Below are positions 1-7,551 of a stretch of 12,731 nt of DNA, piece after piece. The stretch is from Dehalococcoidia bacterium (lineage in GTDB: Bacteria; Chloroflexota; Dehalococcoidia; JAUSJJ01): contig JAUSJJ010000130.1 in NCBI GenBank assembly GCA_030647705.1, forward strand, positions 1 to 12,731, in the 5' to 3' direction. Numbering within the stretch: position 1 is the stretch's first letter; every line of letters begins with the position of its first letter. The position numbers were made by a program, and so were the translations under genes. The notes under the pieces are model-generated. The model did no database searches. It was not told the DNA's origin and was given only the letters and a program-made list of their open reading frames with translations.

Positions 1-357
1 GAGGCCTACCAGCGCTCGGGCATCGGCCCGAAGGACGTTGATGTGGTCCAACTCCACGACTGCTTCGCCAGCGCCGAGATCATCCGGCTGGAGGCCTGCG
101 GCTTTTGCCCGAAGGGCGAGGGCGGACGTTGGGTGGAGGAAGGTAGGACGGACATCGGAGGAGAAATCCCGGTGAATACCGATGGCGGCCTGCTCAGCCG
201 GGGGCATCCCATCGGCGCTACGGGACTGGCCCAGATCGCTGAGATAGTCTGGCAGCTCAGGGGGGAGGCAGGGCGGAGGCAGGTGCCCAATGCCAGGGTG
301 GGCATGTGTCAGAACACGGGCCTTGGCGGGGCCAACGTACATATTTTGAAGGTGTAA
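1..357 (+). CDS. SCP-x/lipid-transfer-type thiolase, C-terminal part
   Basis: This is the last 118 residues of a thiolase whose frame is open from base 1, so the start lies outside the window. Three hallmarks are visible. LHDCFASAE (local residues 18-26) is the HDCF motif carrying the C-terminal catalytic cysteine of SCP2/SCP-x-type thiolases. RGHPIGATG (67-75) is the conserved histidine loop. QNTGLGGANV (104-113) is the C-terminal glycine motif; in this subgroup it lacks the CxG cysteine of classical thiolases, which agrees with the HDCF assignment. The family cleaves or condenses 3-ketoacyl-CoA in the cytoplasm. The enoyl-CoA hydratase gene begins 49 nt downstream on the same strand, so the two probably form a beta-oxidation-type operon. 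Fatty-acid, branched-acid or sterol-like substrates cannot be told apart from this fragment. Confidence 0.9.
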   Translation, partial: EAYQRSGIGPKDVDVVQLHDCFASAEIIRLEACGFCPKGEGGRWVEEGRTDIGGEIPVNTDGGLLSRGHPIGATGLAQIAEIVWQLRGEAGRRQVPNARVGMCQNTGLGGANVHILKV

Positions 358-395
358 CGGCGCTGCTTTAGAGCACCGCACCTCGATCCTGCATC

Positions 396-401
396 AGGAG
401 G
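396..401 (+). promoter_or_regulatory. Shine-Dalgarno AGGAGG of the enoyl-CoA hydratase gene
   Basis: A perfect AGGAGG lies 5 nt before the GTG at 407 and fixes that codon as the start. Confidence 0.85.
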
Positions 402-406
402 TTCCT

Positions 407-1183
407 GTGCCCACTGTACTCTTCGAAGCAAAAGACGGCATCGCCTACATCACACTTAACCGTCCACAGGCGATGAATTCCCTGAATATGGAGATGCGCC
501 CGGCGCTTTCGGAGGCGTTGCTCCGTTTCTCCAACGACGACACCTTGCGCGTGGCCATACTCACCGGCGCCGGAGACAGGGCGTTCTGCGCCGGCAGGGA
601 CTTGAAGGAAAGCGCCCAGGCGTTCTCCGAGGGCAAGGCGCCTTATGCGCAACGACCGCCGTTTCCCAGCTTGCTTCACAACACCCTCGAGGTGTGGAAG
701 CCTATGATAGCCGCCATCAATGGCTACGCCATAGGCGGCGGCCTGGAGATAGCGCTGGCCTGCGATATCCGTATCGCGGCTGAGAACGCCCAGATGGGGC
801 TTTCGGAGGCCAAGAGAGGCCTCTATCCCGGGGGCGGTGGAGTGGTCAGGCTGACACGCCTGGTGCCCATGGGCATGGCGCTGGAGATGCTCTTTACCGG
901 AGACCTGGTAGACGCCAGGGAAGCCCATCGCATTGGCCTGGTGAATCAGGTGGTCCCCAGGGCTGACCTGATGCCAGCGGCAGAGCGAATGGCCTACCGC
1001 ATCATGGACTGCGCCCCGCTATCGCTGAGGAAGATCAAGGAGCTCGCTTACAAGGGGCTGGACGTCCCTCTGCCCGTGGCCTATCGTCTCGATATCGGTC
1101 CCGACCTGGCGGGCAGCGAGGATGCGAAAGAGGGCGCCATGGCCTTCGTCGAGAAGAGAAAGCCCAAGTGGAAAGGGAAGTAA
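407..1183 (+). CDS. Enoyl-CoA hydratase/isomerase (crotonase family)
   Basis: A complete 258-residue crotonase-fold protein, the usual family length. The oxyanion-hole regions are AFCAGRDL (residues 59-66) and GYAIGGGLEIALACDIRIA (106-124). The two catalytic glutamates of hydratases appear conserved: E134 in SEAKRGLYPGGGG and E160 in ALEMLFTGD. Both are present, so hydration of trans-2-enoyl-CoA is more likely than a pure isomerase role, although the superfamily is functionally diverse. The start is GTG at 407, preceded by AGGAGG at 396-401 with a 5-nt spacer. It follows the thiolase by 49 nt with no terminator between, so co-transcription is likely. The operon probably ends at the stem-loop at 1256-1290. 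The exact acyl-CoA substrate is not readable from the sequence. Confidence 0.93.
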   Translation: MPTVLFEAKDGIAYITLNRPQAMNSLNMEMRPALSEALLRFSNDDTLRVAILTGAGDRAFCAGRDLKESAQAFSEGKAPYAQRPPFPSLLHNTLEVWKPMIAAINGYAIGGGLEIALACDIRIAAENAQMGLSEAKRGLYPGGGGVVRLTRLVPMGMALEMLFTGDLVDAREAHRIGLVNQVVPRADLMPAAERMAYRIMDCAPLSLRKIKELAYKGLDVPLPVAYRLDIGPDLAGSEDAKEGAMAFVEKRKPKWKGK

Positions 1184-1255
1184 CTGTTTCAGTGTACGGG
1201 TCTGCTCTGAGGGGCTTATCGATATGAGGAAACGAGGGTTCAGTCTGACGAGAGG

Positions 1256-1290
1256 ACAAAGAAACGCCGCCGCCCGCGGCATTTCTTTGT
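1256..1290. terminator. Bidirectional stem-loop terminator between convergent genes
   Basis: ACAAAGAAA (1256-1264) pairs perfectly with TTTCTTTGT (1282-1290). After one C/A mismatch, GCCGC (1266-1270) pairs with GCGGC (1276-1280) around a 5-nt loop. A GC-rich upper stem on an A-rich/T-rich base works in both directions. The element lies 72 nt after the enoyl-CoA hydratase stop and 11 nt after the stop of the convergent zinc-ribbon gene, the expected place for a shared terminator. The T-rich part lies inside the stem rather than as a clean tail, so strength is uncertain. Confidence 0.75.
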
Positions 1291-1301
1291 GTTTCGGTGG
1301 T

Positions 1302-1601
1302 CTAGATAGGGCCGGTCAAAGCGGCCACTTGTGCGGACTCATCTTCGGAACAGCTATACAGTTCCTCTAACTCGCTGACCCTGGGCGAGATTATCTCTCC
1401 ACGAGCCCAGGAGGAATACTGCCAGGAATTAGAGAACGCTTTTCTGGCTCCGCACGCCTTGCATATGCCCCGACTCTCCACCCCGTTGGGGCTTTCTATC
1501 ATCCAGTGATGCTTACACTCCAACGAGTCGGACACGTTTTCGGGGTCTGCCGCCAACATCGCTTCTCTGCGCCCCTTCAGTTCCAGGTTTGCCTTAGCCA
1601 T
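1302..1601 (-). CDS. Small zinc-ribbon-like protein of unknown function (99 aa)
   Basis: A 99-residue protein with a compact metal-binding pattern: C29, H31 and H32 in the ECKHHWMIESPNG segment, then C47 and C50 in GICKACGARKAF. The spacing resembles a treble-clef or zinc-ribbon site. I recall similar short proteins with a 'HHW.IE..nG..S.G.CK.CG' core in Chloroflexota and Actinobacteria, all without assigned function. The N-terminus (residues 1-28) is charged and probably helical; the C-terminus (75-92) is acidic (ELEELYSCSEDES). There is no signal peptide or membrane segment, so it should be cytoplasmic. The start is ATG at 1601, with purine-rich GAAGGAA immediately before it and CAGGGA further up; M15 is an alternative start. 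Metal or nucleic-acid binding is inference from the cysteines alone. The gene has its own likely promoter about 250 nt upstream (1858-1886). Confidence 0.78.
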   Translation of the reverse strand: MAKANLELKGRREAMLAADPENVSDSLECKHHWMIESPNGVESRGICKACGARKAFSNSWQYSSWARGEIISPRVSELEELYSCSEDESAQVAALTGPI

Positions 1602-1857
1602 TTCCTTCGGTTCCCTGCCTCCATCTCATCAATATCGTCCCTTAGGCTCATCCGCCATTTGCACCAGGCTTGAGCCTCAACCTAACGCTCTTCTGCCGCG
1701 CCTGCCAAGACACGATGCGAGCATGAAGTGTAGCGGAAACTCCCTTCTGTTCTCCAGAACAACTGCTTGCATATCCAGCGACAAACTGCTCAGAAACGGC
1801 GTAATTTGTTCTTTGTTTTAGACGAAACGCGTTGCCTGCGTTTTTCACCGGTTGTTG

Positions 1858-1886
1858 ATTATAGCACTAAGTCTGGCCGGCGTAAA
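1858..1886 (-). promoter_or_regulatory. Sigma70-like promoter reading toward the zinc-ribbon gene
   Basis: On the minus strand, TTTACG (1881-1886) and a perfect TATAAT (1858-1863) are separated by exactly 17 nt. Transcription would begin near 1851 and give a 5' leader of about 250 nt before the ATG at 1601. The -35 box matches consensus at 4 of 6 positions. The local drop in GC content agrees with a promoter. Confidence 0.6.
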
Positions 1887-1899
1887 TACCTGCGCCGGC
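1876..1899. repeat. Hairpin/inverted repeat overlapping the minus-strand -35 box
   Basis: GCCGGCGTA (1876-1884) and TGCGCCGGC (1891-1899) pair over 9 positions (one T-G wobble) around a 6-nt loop. The left arm covers part of the -35 hexamer at 1881-1886. It could be an operator or an incidental GC palindrome. Confidence 0.45.
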
Positions 1900-2067
1900 G
1901 AGTTTGCGCGCATCCTGGAAATTGGAACTGAAACGGGGGTTGACAGGGTAACGGCCTCATCGCGCAGGTAACCCGCCTGATGCCGCCCTCGATTCGCCAA
2001 GCCAGTTCAACACGGGCCACAGTGGAACGCAGGTTGAGGCGGGCCTGCAAGGGGCAGCACCCGTCAC

Positions 2068-2096
2068 TTGTGTCGGTGTGGGGCGTGCACTATAAT
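2068..2096 (+). promoter_or_regulatory. Sigma70-like promoter of the J-like/CPBP gene
   Basis: TTGTGT (2068-2073) and a perfect TATAAT (2091-2096) are 17 nt apart. Transcription should start near 2103, only about 19 nt before the ATG at 2122. This rules out an upstream in-frame GTG at 2068 as the start, because that codon is the -35 box itself. Confidence 0.7.
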
Positions 2097-2105
2097 CAGG
2101 AAGTC

Positions 2106-2113
2106 GGGAGGAG
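2106..2113 (+). promoter_or_regulatory. Shine-Dalgarno GGGAGGAG of the J-like/CPBP gene
   Basis: GGGAGGAG sits 8 nt before the ATG at 2122 and decides the start. Confidence 0.85.
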
Positions 2114-2121
2114 AGCAAACG

Positions 2122-3102
2122 ATGAGCATGGGGACTCAAGATTTCTACCGGCTGCTTGAAGTGAGGAGAGACGCTACGGCGGATGAGATAAGGGCAGCGT
2201 ACGAAAGGCTGGCGCTTGAATACCAGCTTGGTCCGAACAAGACACTGGACGCGGACAACAGGTTCAAAGAGGCAACCAGGGCCTACGAAATCCTCAGCGA
2301 TGCCGAAAAACGGGCCCTTTACGACGACCTCATCGGCCCCGAAACAGCGGTGGGTTCCAAGCAGGGCGCTACTCCCTCCGTAACCGGCGTGGCAGGGGCG
2401 CCGTGGACTCCCGGCGACGTTGTCAAAGGCGTGTTGCTGTTGGTTGCCCTGGAACTCGGCGCTGCGACAGCACTTGGCCTCGTGCTCGTGCTGGTGATGG
2501 CTCTGCGCGGCGACAGCACCGGCGCCAACGATGGCCTGTTCTTTGCCGCCCTGCAGATCGGTGAATTGATCATGTTTGTCGTGGCCTGGCGTTTCACAGT
2601 ACTCAAGTACCACTCCGGATGGGGCAGTCTGGGGTTCCGGGTTCCTGCCGCCGCCGCCAGCGCGATCAAGTGGACGGCCATCACCGTGGTCGCCATGATC
2701 GTGGTCAGCGGCGTCTACGGGGCGGTGGTCACCGCGCTACGACTGAACGCCCTCGACCCAGGGCCTACCATTCCTCCGAACCTCTTCAAGACGCAATCCA
2801 GCGTGGCTCTCTTTGCATTGCTGGCGGTTGTGGTTGCACCGTTTGCCGAGGAGACCTTCTTCAGAGGCTTTGTCTTCAGTGGATTGAGCCGGAGGTTTGG
2901 TTTCTGGGGGGGCGCCATCATCAGCGCGGCGCTTTTCGCGGCCGCACACGCTTCGCTCGGCGCGTTGATCCCCATATTCCTCTTGGGCTTGCTGCTGGCG
3001 GCGCTATACGCCAGGACGAGGTCGCTCTGGCTCCCCATGACGGCGCACGCTCTGTACAACGGCCTCGCGGTGCTGGCCGTTGTGTTGAACCTGCCCTACT
3101 AA
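2122..3102 (+). CDS. Degenerate J-like domain fused to CPBP (CAAX-type) intramembrane protease
   Basis: A 326-residue two-part protein. Residues 5-70 resemble a DnaJ J-domain: DFYRLLEVRRDATADEIRAAY, helix II to about residue 34, then RFKEATRAYEILSDAEKRALYD (47-68). The HPD tripeptide of loop II is absent; YQLGPN (34-39) stands where YHPDRN is expected, so classical Hsp70 stimulation is unlikely. A Pro/Gly/Thr-rich linker (71-97) leads to about seven hydrophobic segments (roughly 101-127, 138-158, 183-205, 226-241, 262-280, 282-297, 302-323). The CPBP motifs are intact: EETFFRG (243-249; E243, E244, R248), FAAAH (272-276; H276) and HALYN (309-313; H309). The family includes Rce1-like CAAX proteases and bacteriocin self-immunity proteins; no substrate can be inferred here. 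The J-like part probably faces the cytoplasm and may recruit a partner. It is monocistronic, with its own promoter, and ends 29 nt from the convergent GH57 gene. Confidence 0.88.
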   Translation: MSMGTQDFYRLLEVRRDATADEIRAAYERLALEYQLGPNKTLDADNRFKEATRAYEILSDAEKRALYDDLIGPETAVGSKQGATPSVTGVAGAPWTPGDVVKGVLLLVALELGAATALGLVLVLVMALRGDSTGANDGLFFAALQIGELIMFVVAWRFTVLKYHSGWGSLGFRVPAAAASAIKWTAITVVAMIVVSGVYGAVVTALRLNALDPGPTIPPNLFKTQSSVALFALLAVVVAPFAEETFFRGFVFSGLSRRFGFWGGAIISAALFAAAHASLGALIPIFLLGLLLAALYARTRSLWLPMTAHALYNGLAVLAVVLNLPY

Positions 3103-3131
3103 CCTCAGCCCGGCGCCTGCCCCATGAGTGC

Positions 3132-5555
3132 CTACGGCACTTTGACGGAGAAGCGCTCTCCGAGCGAAGAGAAACGGGCGATCCAATCCTGCGCCCCTGC
3201 GTCTCCCGCCTTGCCCCTCTGCAGGAAGGCAGGGTAAACGTCTTTCAGCATGCGATAGTAGATGTTCTGCACTTTCCACAGGTTAACATCGAAGCGGCCT
3301 GGCGCCGCCAGAGAAACCGCATCTTCCATGTCCCGCAGGTTGGCTGTATTGGCGGGCTCGGACACGAACCTGTGCATCAGCTTCTCCAGAGTCTGGGCCA
3401 GCTTGAGCCCCAGTTCTTCCTTGTCCAGGTGAATGGCCCACATCTCGGCCTGGTCCAGCAGCGCCTTGACGGGGGCTGAGGACAGAGGCTCCCGGCCCAG
3501 CGCTCTCCGCAGGTCGGCGTTCAGGACGAGCTCCACAGCGTAGTGGAAAGCATTGGGTAGCGGGTTCCCCAGTTCCACGAGGAATCGCATCAGGTTGTAG
3601 TTACGTTCGTAGAGCTGTCGGTATTCGGTCTCGATCTCCGCCAGAGTAGACTCCAGGATCCGGTCCAGGATAAGTCGCTGTTCATCCCGAAACAGTGACT
3701 TGAGCGAATAAGTGGGCGGCGCGAAGTCACTGTCCAGGAGGCGCATCATGCGGGGAAGGTCTCCTGCCTGGAAGGCCCGGGATAGGTCTCTGACCGTGGC
3801 CTGGTATCCGCCTTCATCCTTGTATTCTTGAACACCGGCGTGAAGGTTGTGGTCCCCCAGATGGACTACGGCAAAGCTCATGGTGGCCGACTCCAGTGTC
3901 ACCCCGGAGACGATTCTGACTTTGCCCAGCGCGAGTCTGGTGGCCCCGGACTCGGAGACGCGGTAGTCATCGCGGTCTGCCTGGTAGCTGTGGACCCTGG
4001 CCTGCGGCGGGTACTCCCTGAACAGGGAACTCAGAGCGTAATGTGCAGCTACCCTCCGCAGGTCCACCATCGCCGGCCTGATAGCCTTATCGTAGATGCC
4101 CCGTCCGTTGCCTTGTTCTGCGACGTTGCTCCTGGCCCCCTCCAGTATGGCCAGAAACCTGGGCTCTATGCTGGCGCCGAATAGCTCCTGGGAAAGCTGC
4201 ACGGCCCTGCCCGCATACTGGATCATCTGCACCGTTTCGATGCCTGAAATGTCGTCGAAGAACCACCCATCGCTGGTGAACATGAGCATTGCGTGCCGCT
4301 GGAGCTCGAGGAGCTTAAGAGCCGTCACTTTGTCCCGTTCGTCGAGAGTGCCCACGGCATGCCGCCCCAGAAACGCCTCCAGATTGGGCTGAGACCGGTC
4401 AAGTATGACTTCGATGTAGTCGTCCCTGGCGGCCCAGGGGTCTTTCAGGAACTGCCGAGCCATCTGCTCGAACCTGGGGGCGATGTTATCCCTGAGCCAA
4501 TCGACAGATCTTCTCAACGGTGTCCGCCAGGACTGATTCCACTCGCGATGCGCGCCTGTCTGGCAGCCGCAGTTGCTGCGCCATCGCTCAACGCCGTGAG
4601 CGCAGCTCCACGAGGTGTTCTCCCATATCTCAACCTCCTGCGTCGGAGGATACTGCTCCAGGTACTCTCCGTAGTTGGTGAGACGCGCCTCCTTGCCCGA
4701 CTCTATGCGGCGGATGGCGTAGGCCAGGGCCATGTCACCAAAACGATGGTGGTGGCCGTAGGTCTCGCCGTCGGTGGCGATATGGACGAGTTGCGGGCCG
4801 TCCGAAGCGCCAAAGGCGCCCAGGAGGCGCTGGTAGAACTTCTCGCCGTCGCTCAGCAGCCCTTCGAATGCGACGGCATGAGCTATGGCGTCGTGGTAGA
4901 AAAAGAGGGCGATTGTGCGGCCTGAAGACAGGCGAAGCAGATAGGGTGTGCTGGGATCTATCTTGCCCTCGCTGAGGTCACGCCATGTCTTGGTTCCCTG
5001 CTGACGCACCCTCTTGGCCTGCCGCGACGCCAGGATGGTGTACTTGATGCCCAGCTCTGCCATGATATCCAACGTCTCCAGGTCCACTGCCGTCTCGGGC
5101 AGCCACATGCCCTCCGGGCTGCGGCCAAAGCGATGTCTGAAGTCTTGCTGTCCCCACAACACCTGCGTGTACCTGTCCCTGGTGTTGGCCAGCGGCATGA
5201 TAAGGTGGTTGTAGGCCTGAGCTATCGCCGAGCCGTGCCCCGAGAAGTTGCGCACACTCTCCCGATCTGATTCCAGAATGGCCTGGTGGACCTCCGGAGA
5301 CTGGCGCTCCATCCACGCCAGCAAAGTAGGCCCGAAGTTGAAGCTCATCTTGGAGTAGTTGCTGAAAATGTGTTCGATGCGGCGTTTGTCGTCCAGGATG
5401 CGAGAAGCCGAATTCGGGGCGTAACACTCCGCCGTGATGCGCTCGTTCCAATCGTGATATGGATGGGCCGAGTCCTGGCGCTCGATGGACTCCAGCCAGG
5501 CATTCTCACGTGGCGGCTGATAGAAATGCCCGTGGATGCAGATGCAACGATCCAT
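3132..5555 (-). CDS. Glycoside hydrolase family 57 protein with DUF3536-type C-terminal region
   Basis: An 807-residue cytoplasmic GH57 protein without a signal peptide. The N-terminal HGHFYQPPREN (residues 8-18) is GH57 motif 1. PEGMWLPET (147-155) carries the expected catalytic nucleophile E154. HIATDGETYGHHH (258-270) carries the expected acid/base D262. The segment WENTSWSCAHGVERW and the long helical C-terminal half are typical of the large DUF3536-containing GH57 subgroup, whose exact activity is poorly defined. Known GH57 enzymes include alpha-amylases, amylopullulanases, 4-alpha-glucanotransferases and branching enzymes. The start is ATG at 5555 behind AAGGAGAGG (5561-5569, minus strand). 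It is the third gene of malQ-glgB-GH57, 55 nt after glgB, so a role in trimming or rearranging storage alpha-glucan is the best inference. The stop is 29 nt from the convergent J-like/CPBP gene, with no clear terminator between. Confidence 0.92.
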   Translation of the reverse strand: MDRCICIHGHFYQPPRENAWLESIERQDSAHPYHDWNERITAECYAPNSASRILDDKRRIEHIFSNYSKMSFNFGPTLLAWMERQSPEVHQAILESDRESVRNFSGHGSAIAQAYNHLIMPLANTRDRYTQVLWGQQDFRHRFGRSPEGMWLPETAVDLETLDIMAELGIKYTILASRQAKRVRQQGTKTWRDLSEGKIDPSTPYLLRLSSGRTIALFFYHDAIAHAVAFEGLLSDGEKFYQRLLGAFGASDGPQLVHIATDGETYGHHHRFGDMALAYAIRRIESGKEARLTNYGEYLEQYPPTQEVEIWENTSWSCAHGVERWRSNCGCQTGAHREWNQSWRTPLRRSVDWLRDNIAPRFEQMARQFLKDPWAARDDYIEVILDRSQPNLEAFLGRHAVGTLDERDKVTALKLLELQRHAMLMFTSDGWFFDDISGIETVQMIQYAGRAVQLSQELFGASIEPRFLAILEGARSNVAEQGNGRGIYDKAIRPAMVDLRRVAAHYALSSLFREYPPQARVHSYQADRDDYRVSESGATRLALGKVRIVSGVTLESATMSFAVVHLGDHNLHAGVQEYKDEGGYQATVRDLSRAFQAGDLPRMMRLLDSDFAPPTYSLKSLFRDEQRLILDRILESTLAEIETEYRQLYERNYNLMRFLVELGNPLPNAFHYAVELVLNADLRRALGREPLSSAPVKALLDQAEMWAIHLDKEELGLKLAQTLEKLMHRFVSEPANTANLRDMEDAVSLAAPGRFDVNLWKVQNIYYRMLKDVYPAFLQRGKAGDAGAQDWIARFSSLGERFSVKVP

Positions 5556-5610
5556 GAAAGCCTCTCCTTCGCTTCGTGGGGGCCGGCGCAGGCGGCGTAA
5601 CCCTGACGCG

Positions 5611-7551
5611 CTACTGAACGTTCTTGAAGAACAGGATAGACAGCGGAGGCAGGGTCAGGGTGAGGCCGTGGGGGCGTCCGTAGCAAGTGCCAGGGGACGC
5701 TTCGACCGAGCCCAGGTTGCCATGCCCGGCGCCTCCATACTCCCCGGCATTGCTGTTTATCATCTCTCTCCACTGGCCCCCACGGGGAACGCCAACCCGG
5801 TACCCGTAGCGAGGCACAGGGGTGAAGTTGGCCACGACCAGAAACACGTCTGAAGTTGACCGTCCTCTGCGTAGGAAGCTGACCACGCTGCCCTCATAGT
5901 CGCCATAATCGACCCACTCGAAACCGGGCGCATCGAAGTCCAGCTCGTGAAGGGCCGGCTCGGAGCGATAGAGGTGGAGCACGTCCTGGACGAACTTCTG
6001 GACTCCGGAATGGGGGGCATGTTCAACTAGGCGCCAGTCCAGGCTCGTCTCATGGTACCATTCGTTCCACTGCCCGAACTCACCACCCATGAACAACAGC
6101 TTCTTACCTGGCTGCCCAACCATGTATCCGAACAGAAGGCGCAGGTTGGCGAACCTCTGCCAGTCATCTCCGGGCATCTGTCTGAGGAGCGACCCCTTTC
6201 CCTGGACCACCTCGTCATGGGAAAGCGGCAAAACGAAATTCTCGTTGAAGGCATAGACGAGGCGGAATGTCAGGTTGTTCTGGTGGAACTTCCTGAATAT
6301 GGGGTCTTTCTTCATGTACTGCAGCATGTCGTGCATCCAGCCCATGTCCCACTTCATGCCAAAGCCCAGGCCACCCACGTAGGTCGGACGGGACACCATG
6401 GGCCAGGCTGTGGACTCTTCCGCAATGGTCTGCGTGTCGGGGAAGCTCCTGTATATCTCTTCGTTGAACCGCCGCAAGAAGGAGATGGCCTCCAGGTTTT
6501 CACGACCGCCGTATGGATTCGGGATCCAATCCCCGTGCTTCCTGGAGTAGTCGAGGTAAAGCATGGATGCCACTGCATCTACCCGCAGGCCATCAACATG
6601 GTACTGGTCCAGCCAGAAGACCGCATTGCTCAGCAGGAAGCTCTGCACCTCGTGGCGGCCGTAGTTGAAGATGTAGCTGCCCCAGTCGGGATGGAAACCC
6701 TTCCTGGAATCGGCGTGCTCATACAGATGAGTGCCGTCGAAGAAGGCGAGACCGTGCTCGTCGGTGGCAAAATGGGAAGGGACCCAGTCGAGTATCACTC
6801 CAATGCCGTTCTGATGCAGACAGTCGATGAGATACATGAAATCCTGGGGCGTCCCGTAGCGGCTGGTAGGCGCGAAGTATCCGGTGACCTGGTAGCCCCA
6901 GGAGCCATAGAATGGGTGCTCCATGACAGGCATAAACTCGACGTGAGTGAAGCCCATACGCTTGACATAATCAGAGAGCCTGGAGGCGAGTTCCCTGTAG
7001 GTCAGATGGCGAGGCCTCGGGCTCTGCGCCTGCATCCACGAGCCCAGGTGCACCTCGTAGATGGAAACGGGTGCGCCGTGGCTGTTGTGCCGGCGCCGCT
7101 CTTGCATCCAGGCTTGATCGCCCCAGGAGTATTCCAGGTCACAGACGACGGATGCAGTCTTGGGCGCGACCTCGCTGTGGAAGGCGAGGGGGTCTGCTTT
7201 GTCCACTTTGTAGCGCGCATGCCTTGAAACAATGTGGTATTTGTAGACGGCGCCTTTCTTGACGCCGGGCACGAAGCCTTCCCAGATTCCGGACTGGCCG
7301 CGTGCCTGCAACGGAAGACGAGTCTTATCCCACCCGTTGAAATCGCCCATCACGAATACATGGGCGGCGTTGGGCGCCCAGACCGCGAAATAGGTCCCCT
7401 CGACCCCGTTTGCCGTGAACGGATGTGCGCCCAGCTTGTGATACAGGCGGTAATGCGTGCCCTCGTTGAATAAGAAGAGGTCGTCCTCAGTGAGCAGAGT
7501 GACGTCGTAACTCATTGCACCTGGGACCTCGCTGATGTGGCGTTCGCTCAT
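5611..7551 (-). CDS. glgB: 1,4-alpha-glucan branching enzyme (GH13, GlgB)
   Basis: A 646-residue GlgB that cleaves an alpha-1,4 glucan chain and rejoins it by an alpha-1,6 bond. The N-terminal part (about 35-140) is the CBM48/E-set domain ([23 protein letters not shown], here 52-74). The GH13 barrel follows, with [10 protein letters not shown] (163-172), the branching-enzyme signature [20 protein letters not shown] (211-230), nucleophile D325 in [18 protein letters not shown], acid/base E378 in TIAEEST, and D446 in [12 protein letters not shown]. The C-terminal beta-domain ends in [12 protein letters not shown]. At 646 residues it lacks the extra N-terminal domain of the 728-residue E. coli enzyme. 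Its ATG overlaps the malQ stop (ATGA at 7548-7551), which suggests translational coupling; AGGGA lies 6 nt upstream. M13 is a weaker alternative start. Confidence 0.96.
   Translation of the reverse strand: MSERHISEVPGAMSYDVTLLTEDDLFLFNEGTHYRLYHKLGAHPFTANGVEGTYFAVWAPNAAHVFVMGDFNGWDKTRLPLQARGQSGIWEGFVPGVKKGAVYKYHIVSRHARYKVDKADPLAFHSEVAPKTASVVCDLEYSWGDQAWMQERRRHNSHGAPVSIYEVHLGSWMQAQSPRPRHLTYRELASRLSDYVKRMGFTHVEFMPVMEHPFYGSWGYQVTGYFAPTSRYGTPQDFMYLIDCLHQNGIGVILDWVPSHFATDEHGLAFFDGTHLYEHADSRKGFHPDWGSYIFNYGRHEVQSFLLSNAVFWLDQYHVDGLRVDAVASMLYLDYSRKHGDWIPNPYGGRENLEAISFLRRFNEEIYRSFPDTQTIAEESTAWPMVSRPTYVGGLGFGMKWDMGWMHDMLQYMKKDPIFRKFHQNNLTFRLVYAFNENFVLPLSHDEVVQGKGSLLRQMPGDDWQRFANLRLLFGYMVGQPGKKLLFMGGEFGQWNEWYHETSLDWRLVEHAPHSGVQKFVQDVLHLYRSEPALHELDFDAPGFEWVDYGDYEGSVVSFLRRGRSTSDVFLVVANFTPVPRYGYRVGVPRGGQWREMINSNAGEYGGAGHGNLGSVEASPGTCYGRPHGLTLTLPPLSILFFKNVQ

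Larger units (their letters stand above)
1602..2121. other. Divergent intergenic region with two promoters and a long leader
   Basis: These 520 bases separate the minus-strand zinc-ribbon gene from the plus-strand J-like/CPBP gene. I see a minus-strand promoter (1858-1886), a plus-strand promoter (2068-2096), a 9-bp hairpin (1876-1899), and small palindromes such as TTGAGCCTCAA (1670-1680), AACGCGTT (1826-1833) and GTTCTCCAGAAC (1749-1760). No convincing protein gene is present. The only sizeable minus-strand frame, 1648-1848, has no recognisable motif and no Shine-Dalgarno site. Confidence 0.6.

Noticed and set aside
1601..1630. Resemblance of GGGAACCGAAGGAA to the SRP RNA apical loop
   Set aside because: It lacks the paired stem and the GGAAGGAAGCAG-like context, and it includes the start region of the zinc-ribbon gene.
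1625..1655. Nine-codon frame (MADEPKGRY) before the zinc-ribbon gene, a possible leader peptide
   Set aside because: No ribosome-binding site, and no run of regulatory codons.
1749..1760. GTTCTCCAGAAC as a LexA/SOS box
   Set aside because: The half-sites face the opposite way to the Bacillus-type GAAC-N4-GTTC box, and no SOS gene is adjacent.
1648..1848. Minus-strand 66-codon frame inside the leader of the zinc-ribbon gene
   Set aside because: It has no Shine-Dalgarno site, its GTG would fall within 3 nt of the predicted transcript start, and the product is very basic with no motif. Possible only as a leaderless gene.
2068..2121. Upstream GTG start for the J-like/CPBP gene
   Set aside because: The codon lies in the -35 box of the promoter, and a strong Shine-Dalgarno site precedes the ATG at 2122.
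3103..3131. Terminator between the J-like/CPBP and GH57 genes
   Set aside because: Only a 5-bp hairpin (TGCC/GGCA region) and a GGCGCC palindrome are present, with no T-tract, so it is too weak to call.
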